Below are positions 11,325 to 19,315 of a stretch of 64,000 nucleotides of DNA, piece by piece. This DNA is from Shewanella sp. HN-41 (GTDB lineage: Bacteria; Pseudomonadota; Gammaproteobacteria; Enterobacterales; Shewanellaceae). The DNA lies in NCBI RefSeq assembly GCF_000217915.1, contig NZ_AFOZ01000042.1, positions 17,249 to 81,248 on the forward strand, in the 5' to 3' direction. Position numbers and translations under genes: made by a program. The notes beneath the pieces are model-generated. The model did not search any database, was not told where the DNA came from, and saw nothing but the letters and a program-made list of their open reading frames with translations. Each line of letters opens with the position of its first letter. Position 1 is the stretch's first letter.

Positions 11325-11495
11325 CAACACTCGACTCCATTATTCGGATAAGTGGACAGCATACCTGAGTCATACGTTAGGCTCATCAAATCAACCGCGA
11401 TTACATGATACGCTTCACAGGTAGATGGCAAACCAGTATTTGGTGGGATTTCTACGTTATACTCGCACAGTGAAATTTATTACAAGGATATCACT

Positions 11496-12332
11496 ATGAT
11501 AACACCAGGACTCGATCAAGAATTGCAGCAACTGCAGGGCGTCTACCAATTGATCACCGAATTTTTAGTCAATTATAGTTTCCAGTTAGTCGGTGCGGCG
11601 CTGATCTTTTTATTGGGTCTTTGGCTCGCCAGTAAAGTGTCCCGCTTAGTCGCTAAACAGTTCGAAAAACACAATATCGATATCACCCTCAGTAACTTCG
11701 TCAGTAATCTTATCCGTATCCTGATCATCGTCATGGTGGCCATTATCGCCCTTGGCAAAATCGGCATCAGCGTCACCCCCATGGTAGCGGCAATCGGTGC
11801 GGCCTCCCTCGGCGCGGGCCTCGCCTTACAGGGCATGCTGTCGAACTATGCAGCGGGTGTTACCATTATTGTGACTCGACCTTTTGTGGTGGGTAATACG
11901 ATTGAAATCAAAGGCGAAAGCGGCGTCGTTAAGCGTATTCACTTAGGCATGACCATACTAACCAATGAGGAAGGAGAACAAATTAGCATCCCCAATAAGC
12001 ATATCGTCGGTGAGATCCTGCATAACTCCTTCAGTAATAAGCTGGTCGAAACCCAATTTAACTTGAGCTACAACAACGACCCAGAAGCGGCGATAACCTT
12101 AATCACTGAACTGTTGAGCCAAAATCCCAATGTTAGTCAAGACACTACGCCTAATATCGGCATCAATGGCTTTAATGCCATCGGCATTGAGATTGGTGTG
12201 CGTTACTGGGTGCCGACCCAAAGCTACTTTCAGCATAAATATAAGATTAATCTAGCCATGTATAACGCCCTCAAACAGGCTGGTATCGAGATGGCTTGCC
12301 CTGTGCGGGAAATTCATTTGCAAGAAAAGTAA
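11496..12332 (+). CDS. mscS: Small-conductance mechanosensitive channel, MscS family
   Basis: A 278-residue inner-membrane channel that opens under membrane tension to release solutes during hypo-osmotic shock. The length matches E. coli MscS (286). Three membrane helices lie within about residues 20-125. The third, pore-lining one has the characteristic alternation of Gly and Ala (AAIGAASLGAGLALQGML). It is followed by the beta domain (VGNTIEIKGESGVVKRI) and the alpha/beta vestibule ending in CPVREIHL. The start is preceded by ACAAGGATATCACT. It is followed by the Sel1-repeat gene in the same direction, about 120 bases away. Confidence 0.94.
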   Translation: MITPGLDQELQQLQGVYQLITEFLVNYSFQLVGAALIFLLGLWLASKVSRLVAKQFEKHNIDITLSNFVSNLIRILIIVMVAIIALGKIGISVTPMVAAIGAASLGAGLALQGMLSNYAAGVTIIVTRPFVVGNTIEIKGESGVVKRIHLGMTILTNEEGEQISIPNKHIVGEILHNSFSNKLVETQFNLSYNNDPEAAITLITELLSQNPNVSQDTTPNIGINGFNAIGIEIGVRYWVPTQSYFQHKYKINLAMYNALKQAGIEMACPVREIHLQEK

Positions 12333-12378
12333 CCTCATCTACTGGGGCAATGGACTCGGCCATCCGCCCCGCGTCTCC

Positions 12379-12420
12379 CACAGTAAACTTGCATTTTTTG
12401 CGGGAACCACGTTTACTGTG
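12379..12420 (+). repeat. Inverted repeat between mscS and the Sel1-repeat gene
   Basis: Perfect 10-bp arms CACAGTAAAC (12379-12388) and GTTTACTGTG (12411-12420) enclose a 22-base loop containing T6 and GCGGG. A competing pairing of CCCGC upstream with GCGGG inside the loop is possible. It could be an attenuator-like structure or a dyad operator for the downstream gene; neither is proven. Confidence 0.45.
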
Positions 12421-12450
12421 CTGCCAAAATATCAATAGTGAAGGAATACT

Positions 12451-13989
12451 ATGTTGTTGATACTTATCATTATAGCCTTTGTCGTACTGTTTATTCTTTT
12501 TGCCAAATACCAAAAAAAGAAGATACAAGCCGAAGCGCTTGCCGCTGGAGAACCTTCGGCGCTGCTCAATCACGGACTCACATTAATCAATCAGGGCGAA
12601 GTCAATTCAGGCCTAGACTATATTCAACGGGCCGTCGATAAGGGCTTAGCCGTTGCCGCCATTGCCATGGCTGAACTGTATTCGGGCCGATTCCCACAGG
12701 TGCCCGCCGATCCCAAGGCGTCTGAATATTGGTATCGAAAAGCCGCCGAGATCGATCCGCAATATTTACCCATGCTCACCCTGACTAGCTTGGTCGCCAC
12801 TGAGGCGCAAACACCCGAGCAATTGCTTGAGCAGGTAGAACAGCTCAAAACCAGTGCTGAAGCGGGGCAAGTCGAGTTTCAATATGAGCTCGCCTATTTG
12901 TATCTCAGACAACCCTTTCTCGATCCCGATGCAAGTCAAGCCATTTATTGGTTTGAAAAGGCCGCCGCCCAAGGAAACCAAGATGCCTATTACCACTTAG
13001 GAACTCTCTATTGGCACGATGAACGCGTCACTTCGGACTATAGCAAAGCACGGGAATACTTTGAGAAAGCCGTCGTCGCCGGTGATGAATTAGCGAAGGA
13101 TAATTTAGGCCATATGCTGGCCGCAGGCCAAGGCGGCCCTAAGGATCTCGTTCGCGCCGAAGCCCTACTCAGCGACTATGCCGCAGAAGACGATTTCCGC
13201 CAGTATTACCTAGGCAAACGTTTCCTCTACGGTGAAGATTTTGCCATCGACTATGGCAAGGCTCGCCATTGGTTAGAAAAAACCTGCGCCGCTGACAATG
13301 TTTTTGCTAAGTTAGCGCTGGCACACCTTAAGCTACTCGACCCACAATCGGATAACGACTATCAACAGGCAAGGACTGAGTTCGAGGCTCTGGCACCCCA
13401 GTGGCAAGAGGAAGCCCTATTCGGCCTAGGAAAAATCTACGAAGAAGGCTTAGGCGTCTCACGCCAACCGATTAAAGCCTTAATGTATTACCAACTGGCC
13501 GCCATGAGCCATAACACAGACTATCGGGCCGCATACGAGAAGCTCGGCAAACGCTTAGGCACCTTAGAGATCCGTGAAGCGCAGAGCCTATGTAATAACT
13601 TTCTGCATCAACATCCCATCCCCGATGAGCAGCAAGCTTATTACTACTTTAATCAAGCGGAACTCTGCCGCAAGGGTGAACACCCTAGCCGCGAAGCGCT
13701 GCAAACCGCTGAGACTTGGTACCGCAAATCCGCCGACTTGGGTAGTCAAGATGCCATGCAAGCCATTGTTGAGATTAATCGCCATGGGTCGATAGATAAG
13801 CCCGTACAGGCTGTTATTTGGTCGAGCATACTGCTACGCAACTTTGGCAAATATGGGATGAATAGTGATCAGCTTTTGTATCAACAACAGGCCCAATCCC
13901 GCTTAACGGAATCCGAGTTGTTGTATGCCCAAAGCGAAATCGAACGCATTGAGTCCCAGCTAACGCCTTATTTAGAAAAGGATAACTAG
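12451..13989 (+). CDS. Sel1/TPR-like repeat protein, membrane anchored
   Basis: A 512-residue protein with an N-terminal hydrophobic anchor (MLLILIIIAFVVLFILFAKY) followed by KKKK-type positive charges. A long alpha-helical solenoid follows, with several Sel1-like repeats. Recognisable units include ASEYWYRKAAEIDP, ASQAIYWFEKAAAQGNQDAYYHLGTLYW, AREYFEKAVVAGDELAKDNLGHML, ARHWLEKTCAADNVFAKLALAHL and AETWYRKSADLGSQDAM. Such repeats mediate protein-protein contacts. No catalytic domain is visible. GAAGGAATACT precedes the ATG. Partners are unknown. Confidence 0.85.
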   Translation: MLLILIIIAFVVLFILFAKYQKKKIQAEALAAGEPSALLNHGLTLINQGEVNSGLDYIQRAVDKGLAVAAIAMAELYSGRFPQVPADPKASEYWYRKAAEIDPQYLPMLTLTSLVATEAQTPEQLLEQVEQLKTSAEAGQVEFQYELAYLYLRQPFLDPDASQAIYWFEKAAAQGNQDAYYHLGTLYWHDERVTSDYSKAREYFEKAVVAGDELAKDNLGHMLAAGQGGPKDLVRAEALLSDYAAEDDFRQYYLGKRFLYGEDFAIDYGKARHWLEKTCAADNVFAKLALAHLKLLDPQSDNDYQQARTEFEALAPQWQEEALFGLGKIYEEGLGVSRQPIKALMYYQLAAMSHNTDYRAAYEKLGKRLGTLEIREAQSLCNNFLHQHPIPDEQQAYYYFNQAELCRKGEHPSREALQTAETWYRKSADLGSQDAMQAIVEINRHGSIDKPVQAVIWSSILLRNFGKYGMNSDQLLYQQQAQSRLTESELLYAQSEIERIESQLTPYLEKDN

Positions 13990-14130
13990 CGGCAAAACGA
14001 GCATAAGGTTTGCTCAATACTGATTGGCCAAACCTTTGTCTATCAAGCAAAGTTATATTTAAACGCTACACTCTATTAAGCAAGTTTTAGCATTGCCCAC
14101 CGATATAGGTGATCACCCAAGGCTAACGAT

Positions 14131-14907
14131 ATGAGAGTCATCCCGTTTATTCTCTTTGCCTATTTGCTTATCTCAAAGGCTCAGGCTGACACTGTCCTCC
14201 CTGTGTGGCAAGCCCATTGCCGTGACAGACATCCCGTCATCTATTTTGAAAATGAGCAATGTAAAGGCCCTGGTGCCTTAGTCATCAATCAGGTTATCAA
14301 TCGCCTAGGACATCAAATCAACTGGAGCAATGTGCCATGGGCACGTACCATAAAAGTGGCAGAAACAGGGCAAGTTGATCTCATTCCAATTCATTCGATG
14401 ACATCTGAACGCAGTCAGTTTCTCCATCCGATGCTCCTTGGATATAATAGGCGTTATGTGCATTACTATGCCCTATCCACTTCTCCAATCCATGTCACTC
14501 ATTTTGAGGAGTTAAAGCCCTATGTTATCGGAGCCATAAGAGGCACCTTTTACAGCCATCAATTTAATAACTACAAATCACAACTCAAGGTCACATTTGT
14601 TAATAATCATCAGCAGTTAATAAAAATGCTAAAGGCTGGACGTATTGATTTAGCAATAACCTCTGAGCTTAATGAATTGCACACATTTGCGGGAAACGCG
14701 CAATTTAAAGCAATGGATTATACCGATATCAGCTTAAACGGCCGCTTCTTCAGCATCCCACGACAATCACCACTGCACAAATACGCTAAACAAGTTGAAT
14801 TGATCGTTGATGATATGCGCAGCTCGGGGGAAATCACTCGACTATTTGAGTCCTATGACGTTGACCCGCCTATCAATCAACATGATTTAGCCACAACATC
14901 TAACTAA
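14131..14907 (+). CDS. Periplasmic solute-binding protein-like (SBP_bac_3 / amino-acid-binding fold)
   Basis: A 258-residue exported protein with signal peptide MRVIPFILFAYLLISKAQA. The mature part has the periplasmic binding protein type 2 layout: GPGALVINQVINRLGHQINWSNVPWARTIK, then GQVDLIPIHSMTSERSQF, VIGAIRGTFYSHQF, LIKMLKAGRIDLAI and a C-terminal helix ending in GEITRLFESYDV. No ABC permease or ATPase is adjacent. In Shewanella, such orphan proteins are common and may act as sensors or enzyme-like relatives. It precedes the tetrathionate reductase cluster in the same direction but is separated by a gene remnant and a long promoter region. Confidence 0.8.
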   Translation: MRVIPFILFAYLLISKAQADTVLPVWQAHCRDRHPVIYFENEQCKGPGALVINQVINRLGHQINWSNVPWARTIKVAETGQVDLIPIHSMTSERSQFLHPMLLGYNRRYVHYYALSTSPIHVTHFEELKPYVIGAIRGTFYSHQFNNYKSQLKVTFVNNHQQLIKMLKAGRIDLAITSELNELHTFAGNAQFKAMDYTDISLNGRFFSIPRQSPLHKYAKQVELIVDDMRSSGEITRLFESYDVDPPINQHDLATTSN

Positions 14908-14908
14908 G

Positions 14909-15055
14909 AAGCTGTTTGGGTCATCGGATGCCGCAGCACTGTTGCCAGCGTTGGCACAACGGTTTGATGGAATGGGTGATGTGATTGCCCTTGAAAACCT
15001 TGTCGCTGCGGCAACTTTAAATAGCAAGCAATCCATCAAGTTTAAACGCCTTTAA
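14909..15055 (+). pseudogene. C-terminal remnant of an unrecognised coding sequence
   Basis: Directly after the solute-binding protein, another frame is open with protein-like composition (KLFGSSDAAALLPALAQ..., ...VIALENLVAAATLNSK...) and closes at TAA 15053-15055. It has no start codon or ribosome binding site and only about 48 codons. It looks like the tail of a gene whose 5' part has been deleted. I do not recognise the family. Confidence 0.45.
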
Positions 15056-15411
15056 TCGAGTCAAATTATTCAGAGTTACTACTTTAGATATAGTAAATTT
15101 TACAAAGTGTTAACTCGATCACTGTCCATTTTTTGCCCTTTTCTTCCCAAAACCCACCTTGCTACATAACAAGCTAATTTAGCTTTAAAAACAACCCTTT
15201 GTTTTTAAAAATGTAAATTCATCCCAACACAACTCCGCAACCAATCAATTAGATTTTTATCAATGAAATTTTTATCAATTAGATTTTTTTAATAGAGGTG
15301 ATACACCTCAAATAAACATCCAATCATCTTTGATAAATTTATTCACAAGGTGGGAGCAATAGATACATTCCACCAACAAAGTCATGTGAGTGACAATTAA
15401 GAAAGGATGAG
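15056..15411 (+). promoter_or_regulatory. Control region of the otr operon with palindrome and direct repeats
   Basis: 356 bases upstream of the cytochrome gene. It contains two direct copies of ATCAATTAGATTTTT (15244-15258 and 15274-15288, 30 bases apart), two copies of ATTTTTATCAAT (15253-15264, 15268-15279) and a perfect palindrome GAGGTG-ATA-CACCTC (15295-15309). The 12-mer GTGATACACCTC inside it recurs in the ttrS/ttrR intergenic region. The palindrome lies about 100 bases before the first start codon, a suitable place for an activator of the TtrR class. Binding is inferred. Confidence 0.6.
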
Positions 15412-15741
15412 ATGATGAAAATTTCAACTAAGATCGCAATCGCCGTCGCGCTAATCAGTAGTCTAGGCCTCCAAGCCTATGCCGCCGAAGGGGGAAATCC
15501 TAAAAAGGGTAAACACCTGTATAAAAAAGAATGTAAAGCCTGCCACAGCCAAGCAGGTGAAGGCGGAGAGCTGACCCCAATGAGTAAAACCATGAGCCAG
15601 TGGGATCGCTTCTTCGATAAAGATAAGCACAAACTCAAACCTGAGGTATTCAACGGCTTCACAGAACAAGATCTCAAAGATATACAGCAATTCCTGTATG
15701 ACCATGCCGCCGACTCGGAGCAACCGCAAACCTGCGGTTAA
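15412..15741 (+). CDS. Periplasmic monoheme c-type cytochrome
   Basis: A 109-residue exported cytochrome with signal peptide (MMKISTKIAIAVALISSLGLQAYA, cut to key region) and one heme-binding CKACH motif near residue 44. A downstream MSKTMSQWDRFF supplies a candidate axial methionine. Small class I cytochromes of this kind shuttle electrons in the periplasm. As first gene of the cluster with a DUF3373 outer-membrane protein and octaheme tetrathionate reductase, it is the likely electron donor or a companion of the reductase. GAAAGGATGAG precedes tandem ATGs at 15412 and 15415. The C-terminus ends in CG, with an unusual extra cysteine. Confidence 0.9.
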   Translation: MMKISTKIAIAVALISSLGLQAYAAEGGNPKKGKHLYKKECKACHSQAGEGGELTPMSKTMSQWDRFFDKDKHKLKPEVFNGFTEQDLKDIQQFLYDHAADSEQPQTCG

Positions 15742-15777
15742 TCGTTACCGAGCCTAAATCAAGGGAATAACCGCAGG
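15731..15777 (+). repeat. Stem-loop overlapping the cytochrome stop codon
   Basis: Perfect 10-bp arms CCTGCGGTTA (15731-15740) and TAACCGCAGG (15768-15777). The left arm covers the stop codon. There is no T tract, so it is more likely an mRNA stabiliser or processing site between operon genes than a terminator. Confidence 0.5.
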
Positions 15778-15869
15778 CCTGCAACTGCAAGTTAACCCAT
15801 TGAGATAAAACCAAAGCCCGATAAGAGAAAATGGGGAGAACACCTCAGGGCCTCCTGTTGGGTAAATTT

Positions 15870-15907
15870 GGCACTCGGCCTGAGTCGGTGCCAGCGGAAC
15901 ACTCAGG
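15870..15907 (+). repeat. Alternative hairpins upstream of the porin ribosome binding site
   Basis: CCTGAGT (15879-15885) pairs with ACTCAGG (15901-15907), which abuts the GGGAG ribosome binding site. An overlapping pair GGCAC (15870-15874) / GTGCC (15888-15892) would compete. The arrangement could influence translation of the DUF3373 protein. Confidence 0.4.
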
Positions 15908-15917
15908 GAGAAACCCT

Positions 15918-17648
15918 ATGCGTACACCTACACTCATTTCGATATTGGTTGCTAATGCGCTGTTTATGTCCGGCCAAGCCTTTGCCGCGGCCAATGAAGT
16001 ACAAGCTGACACGCAAAAAATGACCGAGCTAAAACAACAGCTCGCCGATATCACAGAACAACTCGATGAACTCAATAGCCGAGTCGATAAAACCGAACGG
16101 CACACGTCTTTAGACCGCCTTGAAATCACTGGCGACTTTAGAACCAAGGCCCACTCACTGCATTACCGTGACGTGGTTTGGAACCCAGCGATTAAGGTTA
16201 ACTTCAATGACTTTGGCGCCAAAGCCATGTCCGGTGTCTTTGGGATGCCAAACGATCCTAACTCGCCACTCGGACAGATGATGCAAGCCAATCCCGATCT
16301 GGCCGCCGCCTTCCAAAATGGCATGTTGCAGGGGGTGATGCCCTATGTGCTAGCCCCTCAGCAGATACAAGATATTGATAACGATATTTTTTATACCACT
16401 CGCCTACGGTTAAATCTTAAGGCCAAGGTATGGGATAACGTCAGCTTTGCTGGTCGCCTGAGCATGTATAAAAACTGGGGCGACTCCACTGGCGTACAAG
16501 TGTTCGACTCCTGGCGGTCATTCACTATGGATGGCACCAGCAGCGGCAACACCAGTGGCGACTGGTTAAGGGTCGAACGTGCCTATTTCGATTGGAAAAA
16601 CATCAATGGTTCAGAGTTTTATCTCTCGATTGGCCGTCGCCCATCCACCTATGGCCCACCAACCCACTACCGTGAAAACGAACTCCGTGGCGGTACACCT
16701 TCAGGCCATTTAGTTAACTTTAACTTCGATGGCGCCACCTTAGGTTACAACCTAGGGGAAATCACTGGAGTGGAAGGACAAGTGGTTCGCTTCTGTTATG
16801 GCCAAGGTTTTGAATCCCAATGGGGCAATGGCGAAATGTTTGGTGACATAGTCACCAAAGATACCCACCTCGGCGGTTTTAATATCGATGCCATCAATGA
16901 CGGTACTAACTTCCTGCAATTTACCCTGTTTGGCGCTAAAGACGTAAATGACGGCTTTAAGGGCACTATGGCCTTCCCGACCCAGCTCGCAGGTATTTTT
17001 GCCCCAACCATGTACCAAGATATGCAAAAGTTCGACAACTTTAACTTTGTCACCCGTGTACAACCCAGCGGTGTGATCGGCGACATGTATCTAGGTGGAA
17101 TTGGCTTTGCTAGGGAAGAAGCCAACGATATCAAATGGTTCGCTTCACTCGGTTGGACTCGCGCAGAACCTAACGGTAACGCCGGCATGTTCGGTGGCAT
17201 GTTGTCCGATGCCGTCTTTGAAGCTGAGCTCAACAGCACGGGCACCGAAATCATCATGGTGCCTAAGACCAGCGATGATACTGACACCAAAGACGGTTAT
17301 GGCATCTATGTGGGTATCCAAATCCCTGCCCCCTTCGGCAAGTTCGGTTTGGAATATAACTATGGATCCGAGTATTGGACGCCCTTTACCCAAGCGCAGG
17401 ACGACCCTATTGGCAGTAAATTAGCTACCCGTGGCCACGTCGGCGAAGCCTATTACATCTTTGATATTAATCCAAAAATGTTTATCAAACTTGCAGGGCT
17501 CTACTATGACTTCGAATACACAGGTAGCGGCACACCTGTAGGTGCACCGCAAAAAATCGATGATGTACTCGCGGGTTCGGCTTACTCCATGCTGCCCGTG
17601 GTCGATAAGGCCTTCGATGTGAACGCCTCACTGACCATTAACTTCTAA
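15918..17648 (+). CDS. DUF3373-family outer-membrane beta-barrel protein
   Basis: A 576-residue outer-membrane protein. I chose the ATG at 15918, which has AGGGAGAAACCCT before it and opens a signal peptide (MRTPTLISILVANALFMSGQAFA). A short coiled coil follows (about residues 32-68, MTELKQQLADITEQLDELNSRVDKTE), resembling a trimerisation segment. A long barrel domain comes next, containing LEITGDFRTKAH and many aromatic-ended strands, and ending NASLTINF. It lies between the monoheme cytochrome and the octaheme reductase, so it may admit substrate or position the reductase near the outer membrane. It is not a decaheme-associated MtrB by sequence. The role is inferred from context. Confidence 0.85.
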   Translation: MRTPTLISILVANALFMSGQAFAAANEVQADTQKMTELKQQLADITEQLDELNSRVDKTERHTSLDRLEITGDFRTKAHSLHYRDVVWNPAIKVNFNDFGAKAMSGVFGMPNDPNSPLGQMMQANPDLAAAFQNGMLQGVMPYVLAPQQIQDIDNDIFYTTRLRLNLKAKVWDNVSFAGRLSMYKNWGDSTGVQVFDSWRSFTMDGTSSGNTSGDWLRVERAYFDWKNINGSEFYLSIGRRPSTYGPPTHYRENELRGGTPSGHLVNFNFDGATLGYNLGEITGVEGQVVRFCYGQGFESQWGNGEMFGDIVTKDTHLGGFNIDAINDGTNFLQFTLFGAKDVNDGFKGTMAFPTQLAGIFAPTMYQDMQKFDNFNFVTRVQPSGVIGDMYLGGIGFAREEANDIKWFASLGWTRAEPNGNAGMFGGMLSDAVFEAELNSTGTEIIMVPKTSDDTDTKDGYGIYVGIQIPAPFGKFGLEYNYGSEYWTPFTQAQDDPIGSKLATRGHVGEAYYIFDINPKMFIKLAGLYYDFEYTGSGTPVGAPQKIDDVLAGSAYSMLPVVDKAFDVNASLTINF

Positions 17649-17670
17649 TCCGTATAGATAAAAGCTATCA

Positions 17671-17691
17671 GCCCTCGGTCAAGCCGAGGGC
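17671..17691 (+). repeat. Hairpin just upstream of the otr ribosome binding site
   Basis: 8-bp stem GCCCTCGG / CCGAGGGC with loop TCAAG, immediately followed by GGGAG and the otr start at 17703. No T tract. It is a likely mRNA-stability or translational element inside the operon. Confidence 0.5.
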
Positions 17692-17702
17692 GGGAGTACA
17701 AA

Positions 17703-19091
17703 ATGAAAAGACTCTTACTTATTGCCTTGGCGGGCATAACATTACAAACCTATGCCGCCAATCCCCATAAAGACGCACTAAAAGGCCCTTTTACCACAGG
17801 CTCTGAAGTCACCACACAATGCTTAGTTTGCCACGAAGACCAAGCGACAGATGTGATGAAAACCTCCCACTGGACTTGGGAGTTAGCACAGAAACTCCCC
17901 GATAGAATAGTGCTGCGGGGTAAGAAGAACAGTATTAACAACTTCTGCGTGTCGATTGCGAGCAACGAGCCCCGCTGCACTAGCTGTCACGCTGGCTATG
18001 GTTGGAAAGACAACAATTTTGACTTTAAAGATAAAACCAAAGTCGATTGCCTAGTTTGCCATGACACCACAGGCACTTACGTTAAAGATCCCGCTGGAGC
18101 AGGGGAACCTATGGCAAAACTCGACCTCACTAAAATCGCCCAAAACGTGGGTGCTCCCGTGCGGGATAACTGCGGTAGTTGCCACTTCTACGGTGGTGGC
18201 GGTGACGCGGTAAAACATGGGGATCTTGATTCTTCCATGTCTTACCCAGACAAAGCGACCGATGTGCATATGGATAGCGATGGCAATGATTTCCAATGTC
18301 AAAACTGCCACACCACAGAGAAGCACATGATATCGGGTAATGCTATGGGTGTTTCACCCGGTGGCGTCGACCATATTGGCTGTGAAAATTGCCATGAATC
18401 AGCGCCCCACGCGAACAAAAAGCTCAATACCCATACTGCAACAGTTGCCTGTCAAACCTGTCATATCCCCTATTTTGCCAAAAATGAACCCACCAAGATG
18501 CGCTGGGATTGGTCTACGGCGGGGGATGATAAACCTGAAACTATTGATCAATATGGCAAACACACCTACCAGAAGAAAAAGGGTGACTTTGTATGGGAAA
18601 AAATGGTGCCGCCACAATACGCTTGGTACAACGGCACTGCCAACGCCTATATGGCGGGTGACAAAATGGACCCCAATGCAGTCACTAAACTCACCTACCC
18701 AATGGGTGACATTAACGATACCAAAGCCAAAATCTACCCCTTTAAAGTGCACACGGGTAAGCAGATTTACGACAAGAAACTCAATATCTTTATCACCCCA
18801 AAAACCTATGGTAAAGGGGGCTACTGGAGCGAGTTTGATTGGAACTTAGCCGCAAAACTGGGTATGGAAGCCAATTCAACTATGTTGGAAAAAGGCATCA
18901 AATACAGTGGCGAATATGGCTTTGCCGCAACCGAAATGTGGTGGAGGATCAACCATATGGTGTCGCCTAAGGAGCAAGCGCTTAACTGTAATGACTGCCA
19001 CAACAAAGGCACTCGCCTCGATTGGCAAGCCTTGGGGTATCAAGGCGACCCAATGAAAAACAAGCAAGGCCCTAAACATAAACAACCTTAA
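17703..19091 (+). CDS. otr: Octaheme c-type cytochrome, tetrathionate reductase (Otr)
   Basis: A 462-residue exported octaheme cytochrome. After a signal peptide (MKRLLLIALAGITLQTYA) eight CxxCH motifs are visible: C40, C92, C116, C157, C199, C227, C250 and one near residue 430. Removing 18 residues turns Cys82 into position 64 and Lys171 into 153, the residues I recall as the active-site cysteine and the unusual lysine heme ligand of the S. oneidensis enzyme. That enzyme reduces tetrathionate, and also nitrite and hydroxylamine in vitro, in the periplasm. It is the third gene of the cytochrome c-DUF3373-otr operon and ends in a strong terminator. Physiological substrate is still partly inferred. 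Confidence 0.93.
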   Translation: MKRLLLIALAGITLQTYAANPHKDALKGPFTTGSEVTTQCLVCHEDQATDVMKTSHWTWELAQKLPDRIVLRGKKNSINNFCVSIASNEPRCTSCHAGYGWKDNNFDFKDKTKVDCLVCHDTTGTYVKDPAGAGEPMAKLDLTKIAQNVGAPVRDNCGSCHFYGGGGDAVKHGDLDSSMSYPDKATDVHMDSDGNDFQCQNCHTTEKHMISGNAMGVSPGGVDHIGCENCHESAPHANKKLNTHTATVACQTCHIPYFAKNEPTKMRWDWSTAGDDKPETIDQYGKHTYQKKKGDFVWEKMVPPQYAWYNGTANAYMAGDKMDPNAVTKLTYPMGDINDTKAKIYPFKVHTGKQIYDKKLNIFITPKTYGKGGYWSEFDWNLAAKLGMEANSTMLEKGIKYSGEYGFAATEMWWRINHMVSPKEQALNCNDCHNKGTRLDWQALGYQGDPMKNKQGPKHKQP

Positions 19092-19116
19092 TTAACCCGT
19101 TTCCTGCAATACCTTT

Positions 19117-19148
19117 GAGATCTTAGTGTTTCACTAAGATCTCTTTTT
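19117..19148 (+). terminator. Rho-independent terminator of the otr operon
   Basis: Perfect 12-bp stem GAGATCTTAGTG / CACTAAGATCTC with loop TTT, followed by five T. It separates the otr operon from the following transporter gene. Confidence 0.93.
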
Positions 19149-19315
19149 ATGTTGTCGCATGCTGACACAAATGCAGACAATTAGACTCAGCGATTCCTCT
19201 GCCTTGCCCCAGTTTGTCTCACTGGGTAACGCCACACGGCAGTTTGACTCTGTCTATCACCAAAATCATCTGATTTTTATGGCATTTATTTTGCCTAATC
19301 AGGCAATGTTCAATT

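Noticed and set aside
18340..18849. Long open frame within otr in another phase
   Set aside because: Overlaps the clearly coding octaheme frame; composition is a shadow of it.
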